A DNA stretch of 64,000 nucleotides from Mitsuokella sp047974105. GTDB lineage: Bacteria; Bacillota; Negativicutes; Selenomonadales; Selenomonadaceae. The notes under the pieces were generated by a model. That model worked only from the letters and a program-made list of their open reading frames with translations. It made no database searches and had not been told where the DNA came from. A program made the position numbers and the translations under genes. Below are positions 8,076 to 18,344 of the stretch, in pieces; within the stretch, counting starts at the first letter, position 1; each line of letters opens with the position of its first letter. The DNA is taken from assembly GCF_047974105.1 (NCBI RefSeq), contig NZ_JBHYRS010000005.1, forward strand, positions 124,001-188,000. The letters are read 5' to 3'.

Positions 8076-8936
8076 TCAGCGCACGCGCATTTCGCGGGCC
8101 TGTTCGCGCAGGCGGGCAATGCGGTCAGCCGTGTCCGGATGGGTGCTGAAGAGCTTCATGAGGGCCTTGCCCGTGCCTTCAAAGGGATTGACGATGTACA
8201 TATTGGCCGTGGCCGGTCTGGCCTCCGGCAGAGGTGCCGAATGCGTCACGTAGTACTCGATTTTTTCGAGGGCATCCGCGAGGTAGTTCGGGTTGCCGCA
8301 GAGGGCGCCGCCGTCTTTATCGGCCTCGTACTCGCGCGAACGCGAAATGGCCATCTGGATGATGCTGGCCGCGAGCGGGGCGAGGAGCATCATGGCGACG
8401 GCAGCAATCGGATTGACATCGTCATCGTCGCTCGAACCACCAAAGAACATGAAGAACTGAGCGGCATAGGAAATGACCGTGGCCATCATCGAGGCGATGG
8501 TCGACGTCAGGATATCGCGGTTCTTGACGTGGGAGAGCTCGTGGCTCAGAACGCCTGCAAGCTCATTGTAGTCGAGAACGCGCATGATGCCCGTGGTGAC
8601 GGCGACGGCAGCGTGCTCAGGGCTGCGGCCCGTCGCAAAGGCGTTTGGCTCGTCCGCATCGATGATGCAGACTTTCGGCATCGGCAGATTGTCGCGCTGG
8701 GCGAGGTTCTCAATGAGGCCGTAGAGCTGCGGAGCCTGGTCGCGCGTGACTTCCTGCGCGCCGCTCCATTTGAGGACGAGTGAATCGCTGCACCAATAGC
8801 TGAAGGCATTCATAGCCAAAGCAAAGAACAGCATGACGGTCAGGCCCGTGCGGCCGCCCACGAGACCGCCAATCAGCATCATGATGACGGCCATGAGCAC
8901 CATGAGCATCACGGTTTTGATATTATTCATATTCAT
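8076..8936 (-). CDS. htpX: HtpX-type zinc metalloprotease
   Basis: A 286-residue M48B membrane protease. Two N-terminal helices (about 8-28 and 32-48) precede the catalytic motif HELSH at 132-136, and a further hydrophobic pair (around 147-160 and 175-195) is followed by the SREYEAD segment that supplies the third zinc ligand. HtpX removes damaged membrane proteins at the cytoplasmic face. ATG 8936 has GGAGG 8 bp upstream; longer frames lack such a site. It lies 38 bp downstream of the terC-like gene and may share its transcript, which would place it under the manganese riboswitch. Confidence 0.92.
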   Translation of the reverse strand: MNMNNIKTVMLMVLMAVIMMLIGGLVGGRTGLTVMLFFALAMNAFSYWCSDSLVLKWSGAQEVTRDQAPQLYGLIENLAQRDNLPMPKVCIIDADEPNAFATGRSPEHAAVAVTTGIMRVLDYNELAGVLSHELSHVKNRDILTSTIASMMATVISYAAQFFMFFGGSSDDDDVNPIAAVAMMLLAPLAASIIQMAISRSREYEADKDGGALCGNPNYLADALEKIEYYVTHSAPLPEARPATANMYIVNPFEGTGKALMKLFSTHPDTADRIARLREQAREMRVR

Positions 8937-8974
8937 GATAATCCCTCCTAAGGATATTTCAGGATATCTTTTAC

Positions 8975-9676
8975 TTATTTTGCAGCTTCCCGGCGGCGGT
9001 TGATGAAATAGCCGAGGCCGAGTACCAGCAGCACAAATATGACTTTGATTTCGAAAGCATACGGGGCGAGGTAAGAGCCGAGAGCGGGGTCTTCCGTCAT
9101 GAGCTCGCCGGCCGTCCAGCCGAGGATGCCGGCGCCAAGATAGATCAGGGCCGGTACCTTGAGCATGATCATGAGGAAAATCTGGGCGCCAAACAGTACG
9201 ATGGGGATGGAAATCATCAGGCCGCAGATAATGAGGCTCCATTTGCCCTCCGGCACGGTGTTGGCAAGACCTGCAAGCGACAGGATGTTGTCGATGCTCA
9301 TGATGAAGTCGGCAATGAGGATGGTGCGCACGGCCTCGCCAAACGACGTCGGCTTTTTGCCATTTTCCTCTATGCGTCCGTCATTATGGTCTGTCACGAG
9401 CTTGATGGCGATGAAGACCAGGGCCGCGCCGCCCACGAATTCAATGTAAGGCGAGGCTAAAAGCCCCGTTGCAAAAAGCGTGCAGACAATGCGCACAAAG
9501 ACGGCGCCGAGTCCGCCGACGATGATGGCCTTGCGGCGAAGATTTTGCGGCAGATTTTTGCAGGCCAGGGCAATCATGATGGCATTATCGCCTGACAGCA
9601 GCAAATCGAGGAGCAGGATGCCGGAAAGAGCGGCGAGCCACTCCGGCGAGAACATCCCTGCAAAGAAATTTTCCAC
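8975..9676 (-). CDS. TerC/YjbE-family membrane protein, probable Mn2+ exporter
   Basis: A 233-residue protein with about seven membrane helices and two acidic TerC signatures, LLLSGDNAIMIALA near the N terminus and IADFIMSIDNILSLAGL in the middle, related by internal duplication. TerC-family proteins of this size (YjbE/YkoY class) are tied to manganese export and metalation of secreted proteins. That role is supported directly here: the untranslated leader upstream matches the yybP-ykoY manganese riboswitch. The gene starts at ATG 9676. Confidence 0.85.
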   Translation of the reverse strand: MENFFAGMFSPEWLAALSGILLLDLLLSGDNAIMIALACKNLPQNLRRKAIIVGGLGAVFVRIVCTLFATGLLASPYIEFVGGAALVFIAIKLVTDHNDGRIEENGKKPTSFGEAVRTILIADFIMSIDNILSLAGLANTVPEGKWSLIICGLMISIPIVLFGAQIFLMIMLKVPALIYLGAGILGWTAGELMTEDPALGSYLAPYAFEIKVIFVLLVLGLGYFINRRREAAK

Positions 9677-9740
9677 TTATTTCACTTCCCAATCGTTCCC
9701 CAAATATTTTCCCATGCTTAAGATTTCTACAAGATATACG

Positions 9741-9872
9741 AAAAACCCTGCCCTAACGCCCTGATGCTTAGAAAAGCCAAGGGCAGATAGGGCAGGGTCT
9801 TGCTTGCTCGCGCCGGCCGTACCGGGATTTCTCCGTACTGACGATACTGGCCGTTCAGCTACTCCCCCTGTT
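9741..9872 (-). promoter_or_regulatory. yybP-ykoY manganese riboswitch with terminator platform
   Basis: Reading leftward, the leader contains GGGGGAGTAGC (9858-9868), the hallmark of the first conserved loop, and later AGCAAGACCCTGCCC (around 9790-9804), matching the second conserved loop and P1 return strand. It is followed by a strong hairpin whose arms CCCTGCCCTA and TAGGGCAGGG span 9746-9796 and end in a T tract (9741-9745). In this class Mn2+ binding prevents terminator formation and turns the exporter on. The return strand of the aptamer overlaps the terminator arm, as needed for a transcriptional switch. Confidence 0.88.
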
Positions 9873-9905
9873 GGAAGTTGAAGTATCTACGTATCTTGTA
9901 TGCTC

Positions 9906-9934
9906 AATATAGCACAAATCCGTGCATTTCGCAA
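9906..9934 (-). promoter_or_regulatory. promoter of the riboswitch-terC(-htpX) unit
   Basis: On the minus strand TTGCGA (9929-9934) and TATATT (9906-9911) are 17 bp apart. The site lies between the gyrB stop and the riboswitch, about 35 bp upstream of the aptamer. Confidence 0.7.
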
Positions 9935-9950
9935 TAGAAAAGTCAAAAAA

Positions 9951-12008
<2,058 letters not shown>

Positions 12009-12031
12009 AAAAACTCCTACGCTCCATTCTT

Positions 12032-12301
12032 TTAGTCATTATCGAGATCATAAACCATCTGTGCGCGCTTTTTCAAAGCCGTGCTTGACAGCACAGACAG
12101 ATAGACTTTATCCTTTGTCACTACAACCGATTTGATGAGATCCTTCTCTTCATTCGTCCGGACGACGCGCCCTTCCTTCTGGCACCGCTGCAGATAATGC
12201 TGGTTGTCCGGAACGTCCTTGATGAAAAATCCCATGTAATCATAAATCGCTATGACGTCTCTCGTCAGTACGGAAACACCATTGCCGAGATGCAGGAACA
12301 T
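12032..12301 (-). CDS. remB: RemB-like DUF370 protein
   Basis: An 89-residue protein starting MFLHLGNGVSVLTRDVIAIY, the DUF370 (RemA/RemB, formerly YaaB) pattern. It sits between recF/dciA and gyrB exactly as yaaB does in Bacillus subtilis. RemA relatives are DNA-binding regulators of biofilm matrix genes; RemB is less well defined. The strand-rich fold is expected from family knowledge, not visible here. It is compactly placed, 23 bp before gyrB. Confidence 0.88.
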   Translation of the reverse strand: MFLHLGNGVSVLTRDVIAIYDYMGFFIKDVPDNQHYLQRCQKEGRVVRTNEEKDLIKSVVVTKDKVYLSVLSSTALKKRAQMVYDLDND

Positions 12302-12366
12302 AGCCTCTCATCCTTTCTCACTTTCTCACCAAATCTAGAATCTAGCCAATCTCATCAATCTTGTAT

Positions 12367-13401
12367 TTATTCATCCTGTGTCTTTTTCTTTTTCCCATAC
12401 TGGCGCTTTTCTGCATGGCGCAGCGGGATTGCCTCGTAGCGCTTCGGCAGCTTAAAATCCGGCGGCCAGTACAGGCTGAAGCGGAGTTCATAAAAAGCGC
12501 GCTTGATGGCTTCTTCCGTCAGCTGCTCCGGAGGCAGGCAGCGGTATAGCATCACCAGGGTCTTGGCCTCCATGCTCGTATGATCCAGGATGGAAACTTT
12601 CGCTGCCTGCATCTGCACCATGGCGGCCCTTTGCTCATTCAAAAGCTTCGGGGTACACTCGGGGACATATTCCGAGACTTCCTTGCAGCGTGCCCAGGGA
12701 ATGTCCCGCAAAACGGCGCGGATGCGTGCCCGCACGTCTTCCAGCTTTTTGCTTACGCAGCGATGGCAGATGACCTCTTCCGGCGGGCAGAGACTGCCGC
12801 AGGACCTGCAGGGATGCCAGCCATTTTTCTCCCGGAGCTTTTCCAGCTGCCGGTTCTTGCGGTAAAGTTCGCGGATTTTCAGGGCGAGCTCTTCATCCTC
12901 AAGCTTTGCGCCGAGCTTTTCTGCCTGCTGCAAATCCTGCTTTCCAAGAGGCATCTTCGCTCTTTCCCGCGCCCAATTCATTTCCTGCGCATTATGCGTA
13001 TTAGGCGTATTCGATGCAGACGGAACACCTTTTTCCCCGGCCTGCTCGACAGCTTTTCCCGAATCCGCCTTGGCCGCATAGTCCTTCCAGCGCCAGGAGC
13101 CGTTGAACTGGATATCCTTGATCATCTCGGCACCGGCATAATTATTGACTTGCTGCACAATCTGCGGCATGCGGTAGCGCGTCTCATTGGCCCAGGCAGG
13201 ATCATAGCAAGATACATAAAGAGACTTTTTATCGATGGCCACAGCCTTGACATTATGCGCATATGTCTCGCCCACAATATCGGCCCAATGCCAAAGAACC
13301 CAGTGCTGGTAGTACTCTCTTTCCTGCTTCGGACCGAGCTCATGTATGGCCTTTGGGATGATACTGACGGCTTTTTCAAGCCCCGGTGTACGTTTCGCCA
13401 T
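12367..13401 (-). CDS. DciA-like (DUF721) protein with zinc-ribbon extension
   Basis: A 344-residue protein. Residues 1-100 match the DUF721/DciA domain (ADIVGETYAHNVKAVAIDKKSLYVSC). DciA is the ancestral bacterial loader of the DnaB helicase, and a place between recF and gyrB in the origin cluster fits. Beyond this lies a charged linker, then CRSCGSLCPPEEVICHRC around residues 205-222, a likely zinc-binding knuckle, followed by a helical tail with a basic end. Many DciA proteins are only 100-170 residues, so the C-terminal half is an added module. ATG 13401 has GGAGGTGGAG upstream; an in-frame TTG at 13416 is less likely. Confidence 0.78.
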   Translation of the reverse strand: MAKRTPGLEKAVSIIPKAIHELGPKQEREYYQHWVLWHWADIVGETYAHNVKAVAIDKKSLYVSCYDPAWANETRYRMPQIVQQVNNYAGAEMIKDIQFNGSWRWKDYAAKADSGKAVEQAGEKGVPSASNTPNTHNAQEMNWARERAKMPLGKQDLQQAEKLGAKLEDEELALKIRELYRKNRQLEKLREKNGWHPCRSCGSLCPPEEVICHRCVSKKLEDVRARIRAVLRDIPWARCKEVSEYVPECTPKLLNEQRAAMVQMQAAKVSILDHTSMEAKTLVMLYRCLPPEQLTEEAIKRAFYELRFSLYWPPDFKLPKRYEAIPLRHAEKRQYGKKKKTQDE

Positions 13402-13430
13402 GATCTCCACCTCCAAGACCGGCTGGCATT

Positions 13431-14561
13431 TCAGCGCGTGATACGGCCATTCTTGACCTGATAATACCGGCCCAGCCCCTCTGCAGGGAAATAAGCGGCA
13501 TCGGTCGCTGTGATCAGGGTCTGGATATGCTCGCGGCGAATAAAGGCCAAAAGCTGCTGCCTTCTCCTGACATCGAGTTCACTCATGACATCATCGAGCA
13601 GCAGGATGGGATATTCCCCCGTCTCAGAACGAAGGAATTCCAGCTCAGCCAGCTTCAGGGAAAGGACGCCCGTGCGCTGCTGTCCCTGTGAGCCAAAGGT
13701 GCGCAGATTGATGCCGTTGACCGTCAGCACGAGGTCATCGTGATGAGGTCCGTAGCTTGTGGAACCACGCAGGATATCCGTCTCCCGTGATTGCTTCAGC
13801 ATTTCATTATACCATGAAGTAAATGACTTTGTCATGTTTTCACTTTTACCGTCTTTTGCTCCATATGCTTCATCCAGCCCGTGAATTTCGTACGTGACCG
13901 TCAGATTCTCCTGGTCGCTTGAAATGCGCCGCTGCATGAGATTGGCCAGCATGTTGAGCTTGCGGACAGCCTCGAGACGCTTGGCAATAATCTTAGACGC
14001 ACTCTTTACGAGCTGTGCGTCCCATAATTCCAGCAGCGAGGCATCGCCCCGGCGTTCACGGATGCGCTTCAGAAGGGAATTTCTCTGGCTGATGATGCGG
14101 TTGAATTCGACGAGCTCATGATAATAGGGAGGACTGGCCTGGGAAATCTCGCCATCGAGGAAACGGCGGCGTCCGGCCGGAGCCCCTTTGATGAGGAAGA
14201 GGTCTTCAGGGGAGAACAAGACGCTGTTGATGCTGCCAATGAGCTCTTTCAGATGAATGGGGTGTTCGTTCAAAAGAATCCTGCGCCTTTTATTGCGGCT
14301 GAACTGGAATTCCAGATGATTTTCTACGCCGCGCCGGTCAAAATCCAGCAGGATGCTTCCTTGTTCCTCGTGCCAGCGAATGAGCTCCGCATCCTGATGC
14401 GTGCGGTGAGAGCGTCCCAGCGATGCATAGTAGATGGCTTCGATGATATTCGTCTTGCCCTGAGCATTCGGTCCCAGAAAAATATTGATGCCTGGCTGCA
14501 AGGCCAGGTCAAGCTCATTATAGTTCCGATAATTTCTGAGCTTAAGAAAACGAACATACAT
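13431..14561 (-). CDS. recF: DNA replication and repair protein RecF
   Basis: A 376-residue SMC-like ATPase with Walker A GPNAQGKTNIIEAIY near residue 30, the RecF signature GPHHDDL, the ABC-like FGSQGQQRTGVLSLKLAE and Walker B YPILLLDDVMSELD. RecF helps RecOR load RecA at gaps. It follows the S4-domain gene by 6 bp and precedes dciA by 29 bp in the origin operon. Confidence 0.95.
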   Translation of the reverse strand: MYVRFLKLRNYRNYNELDLALQPGINIFLGPNAQGKTNIIEAIYYASLGRSHRTHQDAELIRWHEEQGSILLDFDRRGVENHLEFQFSRNKRRRILLNEHPIHLKELIGSINSVLFSPEDLFLIKGAPAGRRRFLDGEISQASPPYYHELVEFNRIISQRNSLLKRIRERRGDASLLELWDAQLVKSASKIIAKRLEAVRKLNMLANLMQRRISSDQENLTVTYEIHGLDEAYGAKDGKSENMTKSFTSWYNEMLKQSRETDILRGSTSYGPHHDDLVLTVNGINLRTFGSQGQQRTGVLSLKLAELEFLRSETGEYPILLLDDVMSELDVRRRQQLLAFIRREHIQTLITATDAAYFPAEGLGRYYQVKNGRITR

Positions 14562-14567
14562 TCATTT

Positions 14568-14795
14568 TTATCCTTTCTTGTGGATAACCTTCCAGGCGCC
14601 GAGACCCTCGATCTCGATGACATCCCCGTCATGGAGCTTGCGGCGGCGGGCGGATTCTACCTCGCCATTGCGCTTGATGCGGCGTTCAGCCAGCAAAGGT
14701 TTGACCTCTCCGCCGGAAGCAAGTACGCCGGCCCATTTGAGAAACTGGTCAAGCTGAATCTCTTCGGTGTCGATGGCGATTTCTTCAATATTCAT
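14568..14795 (-). CDS. yaaA: S4-domain RNA-binding protein YaaA
   Basis: A 75-residue single S4 domain (LDQFLKWAGVLASGGEVKPLL, quoted in part: LDQFLKWAGVLASGGE), then a basic stretch RIKRNGEVESARRRKL. A small S4 gene between dnaN and recF is a hallmark of Firmicute origins. The ATG at 14795 with AAAGGAA upstream is preferred over an in-frame start six codons earlier. The family is thought to bind ribosomal RNA or ribosome intermediates; its function here is not shown by the sequence. Confidence 0.87.
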   Translation of the reverse strand: MNIEEIAIDTEEIQLDQFLKWAGVLASGGEVKPLLAERRIKRNGEVESARRRKLHDGDVIEIEGLGAWKVIHKKG

Positions 14796-14829
14796 ACTGT
14801 ATTTCCTTTCCAAAATGCAAAAATGTGTA

Positions 14830-14858
14830 TAAGCAAGCCCCGGCAGAAAAACCGCCGG
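14830..14858 (-). terminator. weak hairpin between dnaN and yaaA
   Basis: On the minus strand AGCTCCGGC and GCCGGGGCT can pair around a T-rich loop. There is no good T tract, so it is at most a partial attenuator within the operon. Confidence 0.3.
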
Positions 14859-14876
14859 AGCTGGAAAAAAACAAAA

Positions 14877-15989
14877 TTAATGGTTTGTGCGGACAGGCGT
14901 AACGATGTAGATGAAACTGTCGTTTTCCGCTTCCTGGATAGAAGCAGGGGAGAGCGGCTGATTCAGGGCGATGCGGCAGGTCTTGCTGTCAATGTTTTTG
15001 AGTACGTCCATGATGTACTGGGCATTGAAGGCAATGGTGATGCCTGGTCCGTCAATCTCTGCCGGAATGTATTCTTCTGCATTGCCGATTTCCGGATTAT
15101 TCGAGGTGATGTGAATCTGATTGTCGGCAAAGTCGAGTTTGATGATGTTGTAAACGCCGACTCTCGAGATCAGGGAAATGCGGTCAACAGCAGCTGTAAA
15201 TGCCGCCGTGTCAACGCTGACATGGGTAGCGAACTCCGGCGGAATGACGCCCTTGTAGTTTGGGAACTGGCCTTCAATCAGGCGTGAAGTCATGTAGAGA
15301 TTGTCAAAGGAGAAGCTGATCTGGTTGTATGAGCAGGAAATATTGACATCCGTCGGGATGTCGGAAACCATGTTATGCAGGAGTTCCTGCAGGATGCGCG
15401 AGGGGATGATGACCTTGATGTTGCCGATGCTCTGGTCGAAGGTCTCGGATTTTACCGAGAGACGGTGGGTGTTCGTGGCTGCCATCGTGACTTTGTTTTC
15501 GGTAACTTCGAGGGAACAGCCCGTGAAGACAGGACGGGAGTTGTCATCGCTGCAGGCAAAGACCGTTTTCTTAATGAGGTCGCGCAGGATATTGTCCTTG
15601 ATGGCAAAAGTCAGGTCGGAGTCAAAGGGCTTGATGACAGGAAATTCGGCTGCATTCATGGAAAGCAGGGTGAATTTTGCCATGTTGGACTGAATGTGTA
15701 CGATGTTTTCCTCTTCACCGATGGCCAGGCTGACTTTTTCTCCCGGGAGTTTGCGAACGACTTCCTGGAAATAACGTCCTGCGGTGGTCAGTTCTCCAGG
15801 TTCTTCGATCTCGGCTTCGATGCGGGCAACAAGGCCGATTTCATAATTTGTGGCTTGGAGTTCTAAGGTATTGTTTTCTGCTTTGAGGTAAATACCGGAA
15901 AGGATGGGGGTCTGTGGTTTGCTGGCCACGGCTCTTGTTACGATTTGCAGGGCATTGACAAGTTCGTTTCTGTTGCATGTGATTTTCAT
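14877..15989 (-). CDS. dnaN: DNA polymerase III beta sliding clamp
   Basis: A 370-residue beta clamp made of three similar domains, starting MKITCNRNELVNALQIVTRAV. Typical stretches include LSGIYLKAENNTLELQATNYE, RPVFTGCSLEV and RLIEGQFPNYKGVIP; it ends in the conserved YIVTPVR region that lines the protein-binding pocket. It follows dnaA in the same direction, with the origin unwinding region in the 268-bp gap between them. Confidence 0.96.
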   Translation of the reverse strand: MKITCNRNELVNALQIVTRAVASKPQTPILSGIYLKAENNTLELQATNYEIGLVARIEAEIEEPGELTTAGRYFQEVVRKLPGEKVSLAIGEEENIVHIQSNMAKFTLLSMNAAEFPVIKPFDSDLTFAIKDNILRDLIKKTVFACSDDNSRPVFTGCSLEVTENKVTMAATNTHRLSVKSETFDQSIGNIKVIIPSRILQELLHNMVSDIPTDVNISCSYNQISFSFDNLYMTSRLIEGQFPNYKGVIPPEFATHVSVDTAAFTAAVDRISLISRVGVYNIIKLDFADNQIHITSNNPEIGNAEEYIPAEIDGPGITIAFNAQYIMDVLKNIDSKTCRIALNQPLSPASIQEAENDSFIYIVTPVRTNH

Positions 15990-16257
15990 GTTGAATGGGC
16001 CTTCTCTCTTTTTTTATAATATAACTAAAATATTTATATAAATAGCCGACGTAGTAGTAGGCCGTGTGGAAAAGTGGATAAGTCCTGTGAAGCCGTCTGC
16101 TTCATCACAGGAAGCTGTGGACAAGTTGTTCATAACAATAGGGGAGGTTATCCACAGTATCCACGGTGATAAACTCCCCTATACGTTATCCACAATGTAT
16201 TGACAGGCAATCCAAAGGCTTTTCCACATGGTTATCCACGGCGGATTGTGGGCATGT
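15990..16257. other. oriC: oriC, dnaA-dnaN part
   Basis: This gap holds perfect DnaA boxes TTATCCACA at 16148-16156 and 16186-16194 and one-mismatch boxes at 16232-16240 and 16220-16228. Inverted or relaxed boxes lie at 16116-16124, 16073-16081 and 16065-16073. The end next to dnaN is very AT-rich (about 16010-16046). A 45-bp inverted repeat (16138-16182, arms ATAGGGGAG and CTCCCCTAT) encloses one perfect box. Coding strands diverge from this region, as expected for bidirectional replication. Confidence 0.9.
16010..16081 (-). promoter_or_regulatory. origin unwinding module: DnaA boxes, GC-rich step, DnaA-trios, AT-rich DUE
   Basis: Read on the minus strand: TTATCCACT (16073-16081), TTTTCCACA (16065-16073), then CGGCC, then TACTACTAC (16052-16060), then a T/A-rich tract to about 16010. 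This is the order of the basal unwinding system defined in B. subtilis, where DnaA loads onto the trios and opens the AT-rich DNA. The trio strand and direction are right for opening towards dnaN. Confidence 0.82.
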
Positions 16258-17715
16258 TTACATCTTCTGGATGCTGTCGATGAGGTCTTTGATGATCTTA
16301 TGAAGCTTGGCGTTTGTCTCCCGCTCATTGGCAATCTTGTCATAAGCGTGCAGGACAGTTGTATGGTCGCGTCCGCCAAAGAAATTGCCAATCTGCGGCA
16401 GCGATGTGTCGGTCAGCTCGCGGCAGAGATACATCGCAATCTGGCGCGGGAACGCAATGCTGCGCGTGCGTTTCTTGGAATGCAGGTCTTCGATGCGGAT
16501 TTTAAAGTAGGAAGCAACGATTTCCTGAATGACCTCGAGCGTGACTTCTTTTTTATGGCTGTTTGGGAAAACATCCTTGAGTGCTTCCGCGACGACGTCG
16601 GTCGTTACCGGCTTCTTGATGAGGGAGGCATAGGCGACAACGCGGGTCAGAGCGCCTTCGAGCTCACGGATGTTGCTGTCGATGCGGTTGGCAATGAACA
16701 TCAGGACATCGTTTGGCACATCCACGTGGTCTAAGAGAGCCTTGTTTTTGAGGATGGCGATACGTGTCTCAAGGTCCGGGGCCTGGATATCCGTGATGAG
16801 GCCGCCTTCAAAGCGGGAACGCAGGCGGTCCTCCAGTTTCTGAACCTCGCGCGGCGGTCGGTCGGATGACAGGATGATCTGTTTATCCGCAACGTGCAGG
16901 GCATTAAAGGTATTGAAGAATTCTTCCTGCGTACTCTGTTTGCCCGACAAAAACTGGATATCATCGACCATCAGAACATCGATGGTACGGTACTTCTGGC
17001 GGAAGAGTTCGGCCTTGCCCTCCTGGATGGCGCGGATGATCTCGTTCGTGAATTGTTCGCTTGAGACGTAGAGAACGCGCATTTCGGGGTGATTCTGCAG
17101 AACGCGGTTGCCGATGGCGTGCATCAGATGCGTCTTGCCGAGGCCAACGCCGCCGTACATGAAGAACGGGTTGTACACTTTGCCCGGTGATTCTGCAACG
17201 GCCATGGCTGCGGCATGAGCAAAGCGGTTGGAACTGCCCGTGACAAAGGTTTCAAAGGTATACTTCGGGTTCAGCGAAGAACGGTCGCCGGGGGCGACGA
17301 TATGCATGTCGCCGCTGTCGACCGTCGCGGACGGCTGCTCCTGGAAAAGCGATCCCTGATTGGGATTTTCTTTTTTGTGACTGCCGGTATGCGTACCCTG
17401 CGCGCCGGCTGCTGCTTCTTTTTTGTCTGTGTCGGGAGCTGGTGCCGGTTCCGGAGGGGCTGCGGGCGGCTGAATCTTAAAATCCACGCGGTGTTTGCTG
17501 CCAAGTACGGCACTGACGGCATCTTCGAGGATCGTGAGGTAGTGACTGGTGATCCAGTCTTTGACGAGATCGTTCTGTACGCTGAGGACGAATTCCGTGT
17601 CGGTCAGGGAGAGCGGCTTGACCGAAGCGAACCACTTGAAGGCTGACTCGGCGAGAGTTTCCTTCATTTTTGTGAGGATCTGCTCCCAGACAGCTTGAAG
17701 CTGTATCTGCTCCAT
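16258..17715 (-). CDS. dnaA: chromosomal replication initiator DnaA
   Basis: A 485-residue DnaA. Domain I (1-80) is followed by a Pro/Ala/Lys-rich linker (about 90-150). Domain III AAA+ has Walker A GGVGLGKTHLMHAIGN near 195, Walker B VLMVDDIQFLSG and the ISS/sensor regions. Domain IV carries the DNA-binding signature GGRDHTTVLHAYDKI. Start ATG 17715. DnaA boxes crowd the upstream gap, so autoregulation is likely; no clear -35/-10 pair could be picked out there. Confidence 0.97.
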   Translation of the reverse strand: MEQIQLQAVWEQILTKMKETLAESAFKWFASVKPLSLTDTEFVLSVQNDLVKDWITSHYLTILEDAVSAVLGSKHRVDFKIQPPAAPPEPAPAPDTDKKEAAAGAQGTHTGSHKKENPNQGSLFQEQPSATVDSGDMHIVAPGDRSSLNPKYTFETFVTGSSNRFAHAAAMAVAESPGKVYNPFFMYGGVGLGKTHLMHAIGNRVLQNHPEMRVLYVSSEQFTNEIIRAIQEGKAELFRQKYRTIDVLMVDDIQFLSGKQSTQEEFFNTFNALHVADKQIILSSDRPPREVQKLEDRLRSRFEGGLITDIQAPDLETRIAILKNKALLDHVDVPNDVLMFIANRIDSNIRELEGALTRVVAYASLIKKPVTTDVVAEALKDVFPNSHKKEVTLEVIQEIVASYFKIRIEDLHSKKRTRSIAFPRQIAMYLCRELTDTSLPQIGNFFGGRDHTTVLHAYDKIANERETNAKLHKIIKDLIDSIQKM

Positions 17716-18017
17716 GAAAAAAATCCTTTCCTGCTATAAGAATATGTAGAAACTTTTTCCACAGGTGCATAATTTTATCCACATTTTTATCCACAGCTGT
17801 GGATAACTACAGAGATTCCCTGGGATAGAGGCGGGAAGTGTGGACGGAATCTTATCTTTACGAGCCTTGCCTCGCAGGGCACCAATGGGGTTTTCCGCAC
17901 AATAATCAACAATATCTTATCAAATGTGGGGAGACTTATCAACAGTTTTTCTGTGGGCAAAGCGGGATAAGGCCGAAAATATCCACAGGGCAGATGGAAA
18001 AAGACAAGGGAAAATCC
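17716..18017. other. oriC: oriC, dnaA-rpmH part (DnaA box cluster)
   Basis: Perfect DnaA boxes: TTATCCACA at 17775-17783 and 17787-17795, and the reverse TGTGGATAA at 17798-17806. Relaxed boxes: TTTTCCACA at 17755-17763 and ATATCCACA at 17979-17987. The two cluster boxes at 17787-17806 form a near-palindrome. The rest (17810-18017) has no gene that I can support. Together with the dnaA-dnaN part it makes a bipartite origin like that of B. subtilis. Confidence 0.85.
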
Positions 18018-18047
18018 TTGACAGGCCGCGAGTCCGTAGTCTATAAT
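18018..18047 (+). promoter_or_regulatory. promoter of rpmH
   Basis: TTGACA (18018-18023) and TATAAT (18042-18047) are both perfect, with an 18-bp spacer, 82 bp before rpmH. Confidence 0.85.
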
Positions 18048-18128
18048 TTGACATAGTTAAAATTCTGATACTATGCTTCTATACAGCCAATTAGTCTCAG
18101 AAAATAAGCGAAGGAGGTGTTACATAGT

Positions 18129-18263
18129 ATGAAACAGACTTTCCAGCCGAACAACCATTGGAGAAAGAAGACCCATGGCTTCCGTGAGCGCATGAAGACG
18201 AAGGGCGGCCGTCTCGTTCTGAAGAGAAGACGCCAGCGCGGTAGAAAGAAGCTTTCGGCATAA
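18129..18263 (+). CDS. rpmH: 50S ribosomal protein L34
   Basis: A 44-residue, strongly basic protein, starting MKQTFQPNNHWRKKTHGFRE, matching L34 along its length (TFQPNN, HGFRERM, GGRLVLKRRRQRGRKKLSA). The second residue pair reads KQ where many L34 have KR. AAGGAGG lies just upstream. It heads the rpmH-rnpA-yidD-yidC-jag cluster, divergent from dnaA. Confidence 0.96.
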   Translation: MKQTFQPNNHWRKKTHGFRERMKTKGGRLVLKRRRQRGRKKLSA

Positions 18264-18272
18264 ATCGGATGA

Positions 18273-18294
18273 GGTCACTTCGGTGGCCTTTTTT
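18273..18294 (+). terminator. attenuating terminator after rpmH
   Basis: GGTCAC and GTGGCC pair (one G-U) around a TTCG tetraloop, followed by TTTTTT. It would lower rnpA expression relative to rpmH. Confidence 0.75.
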
Positions 18295-18344
18295 GCTTAT
18301 GTGTTACTTGTGTTATTTTTCAGTTGATTTTTGGGGAAATGCGA

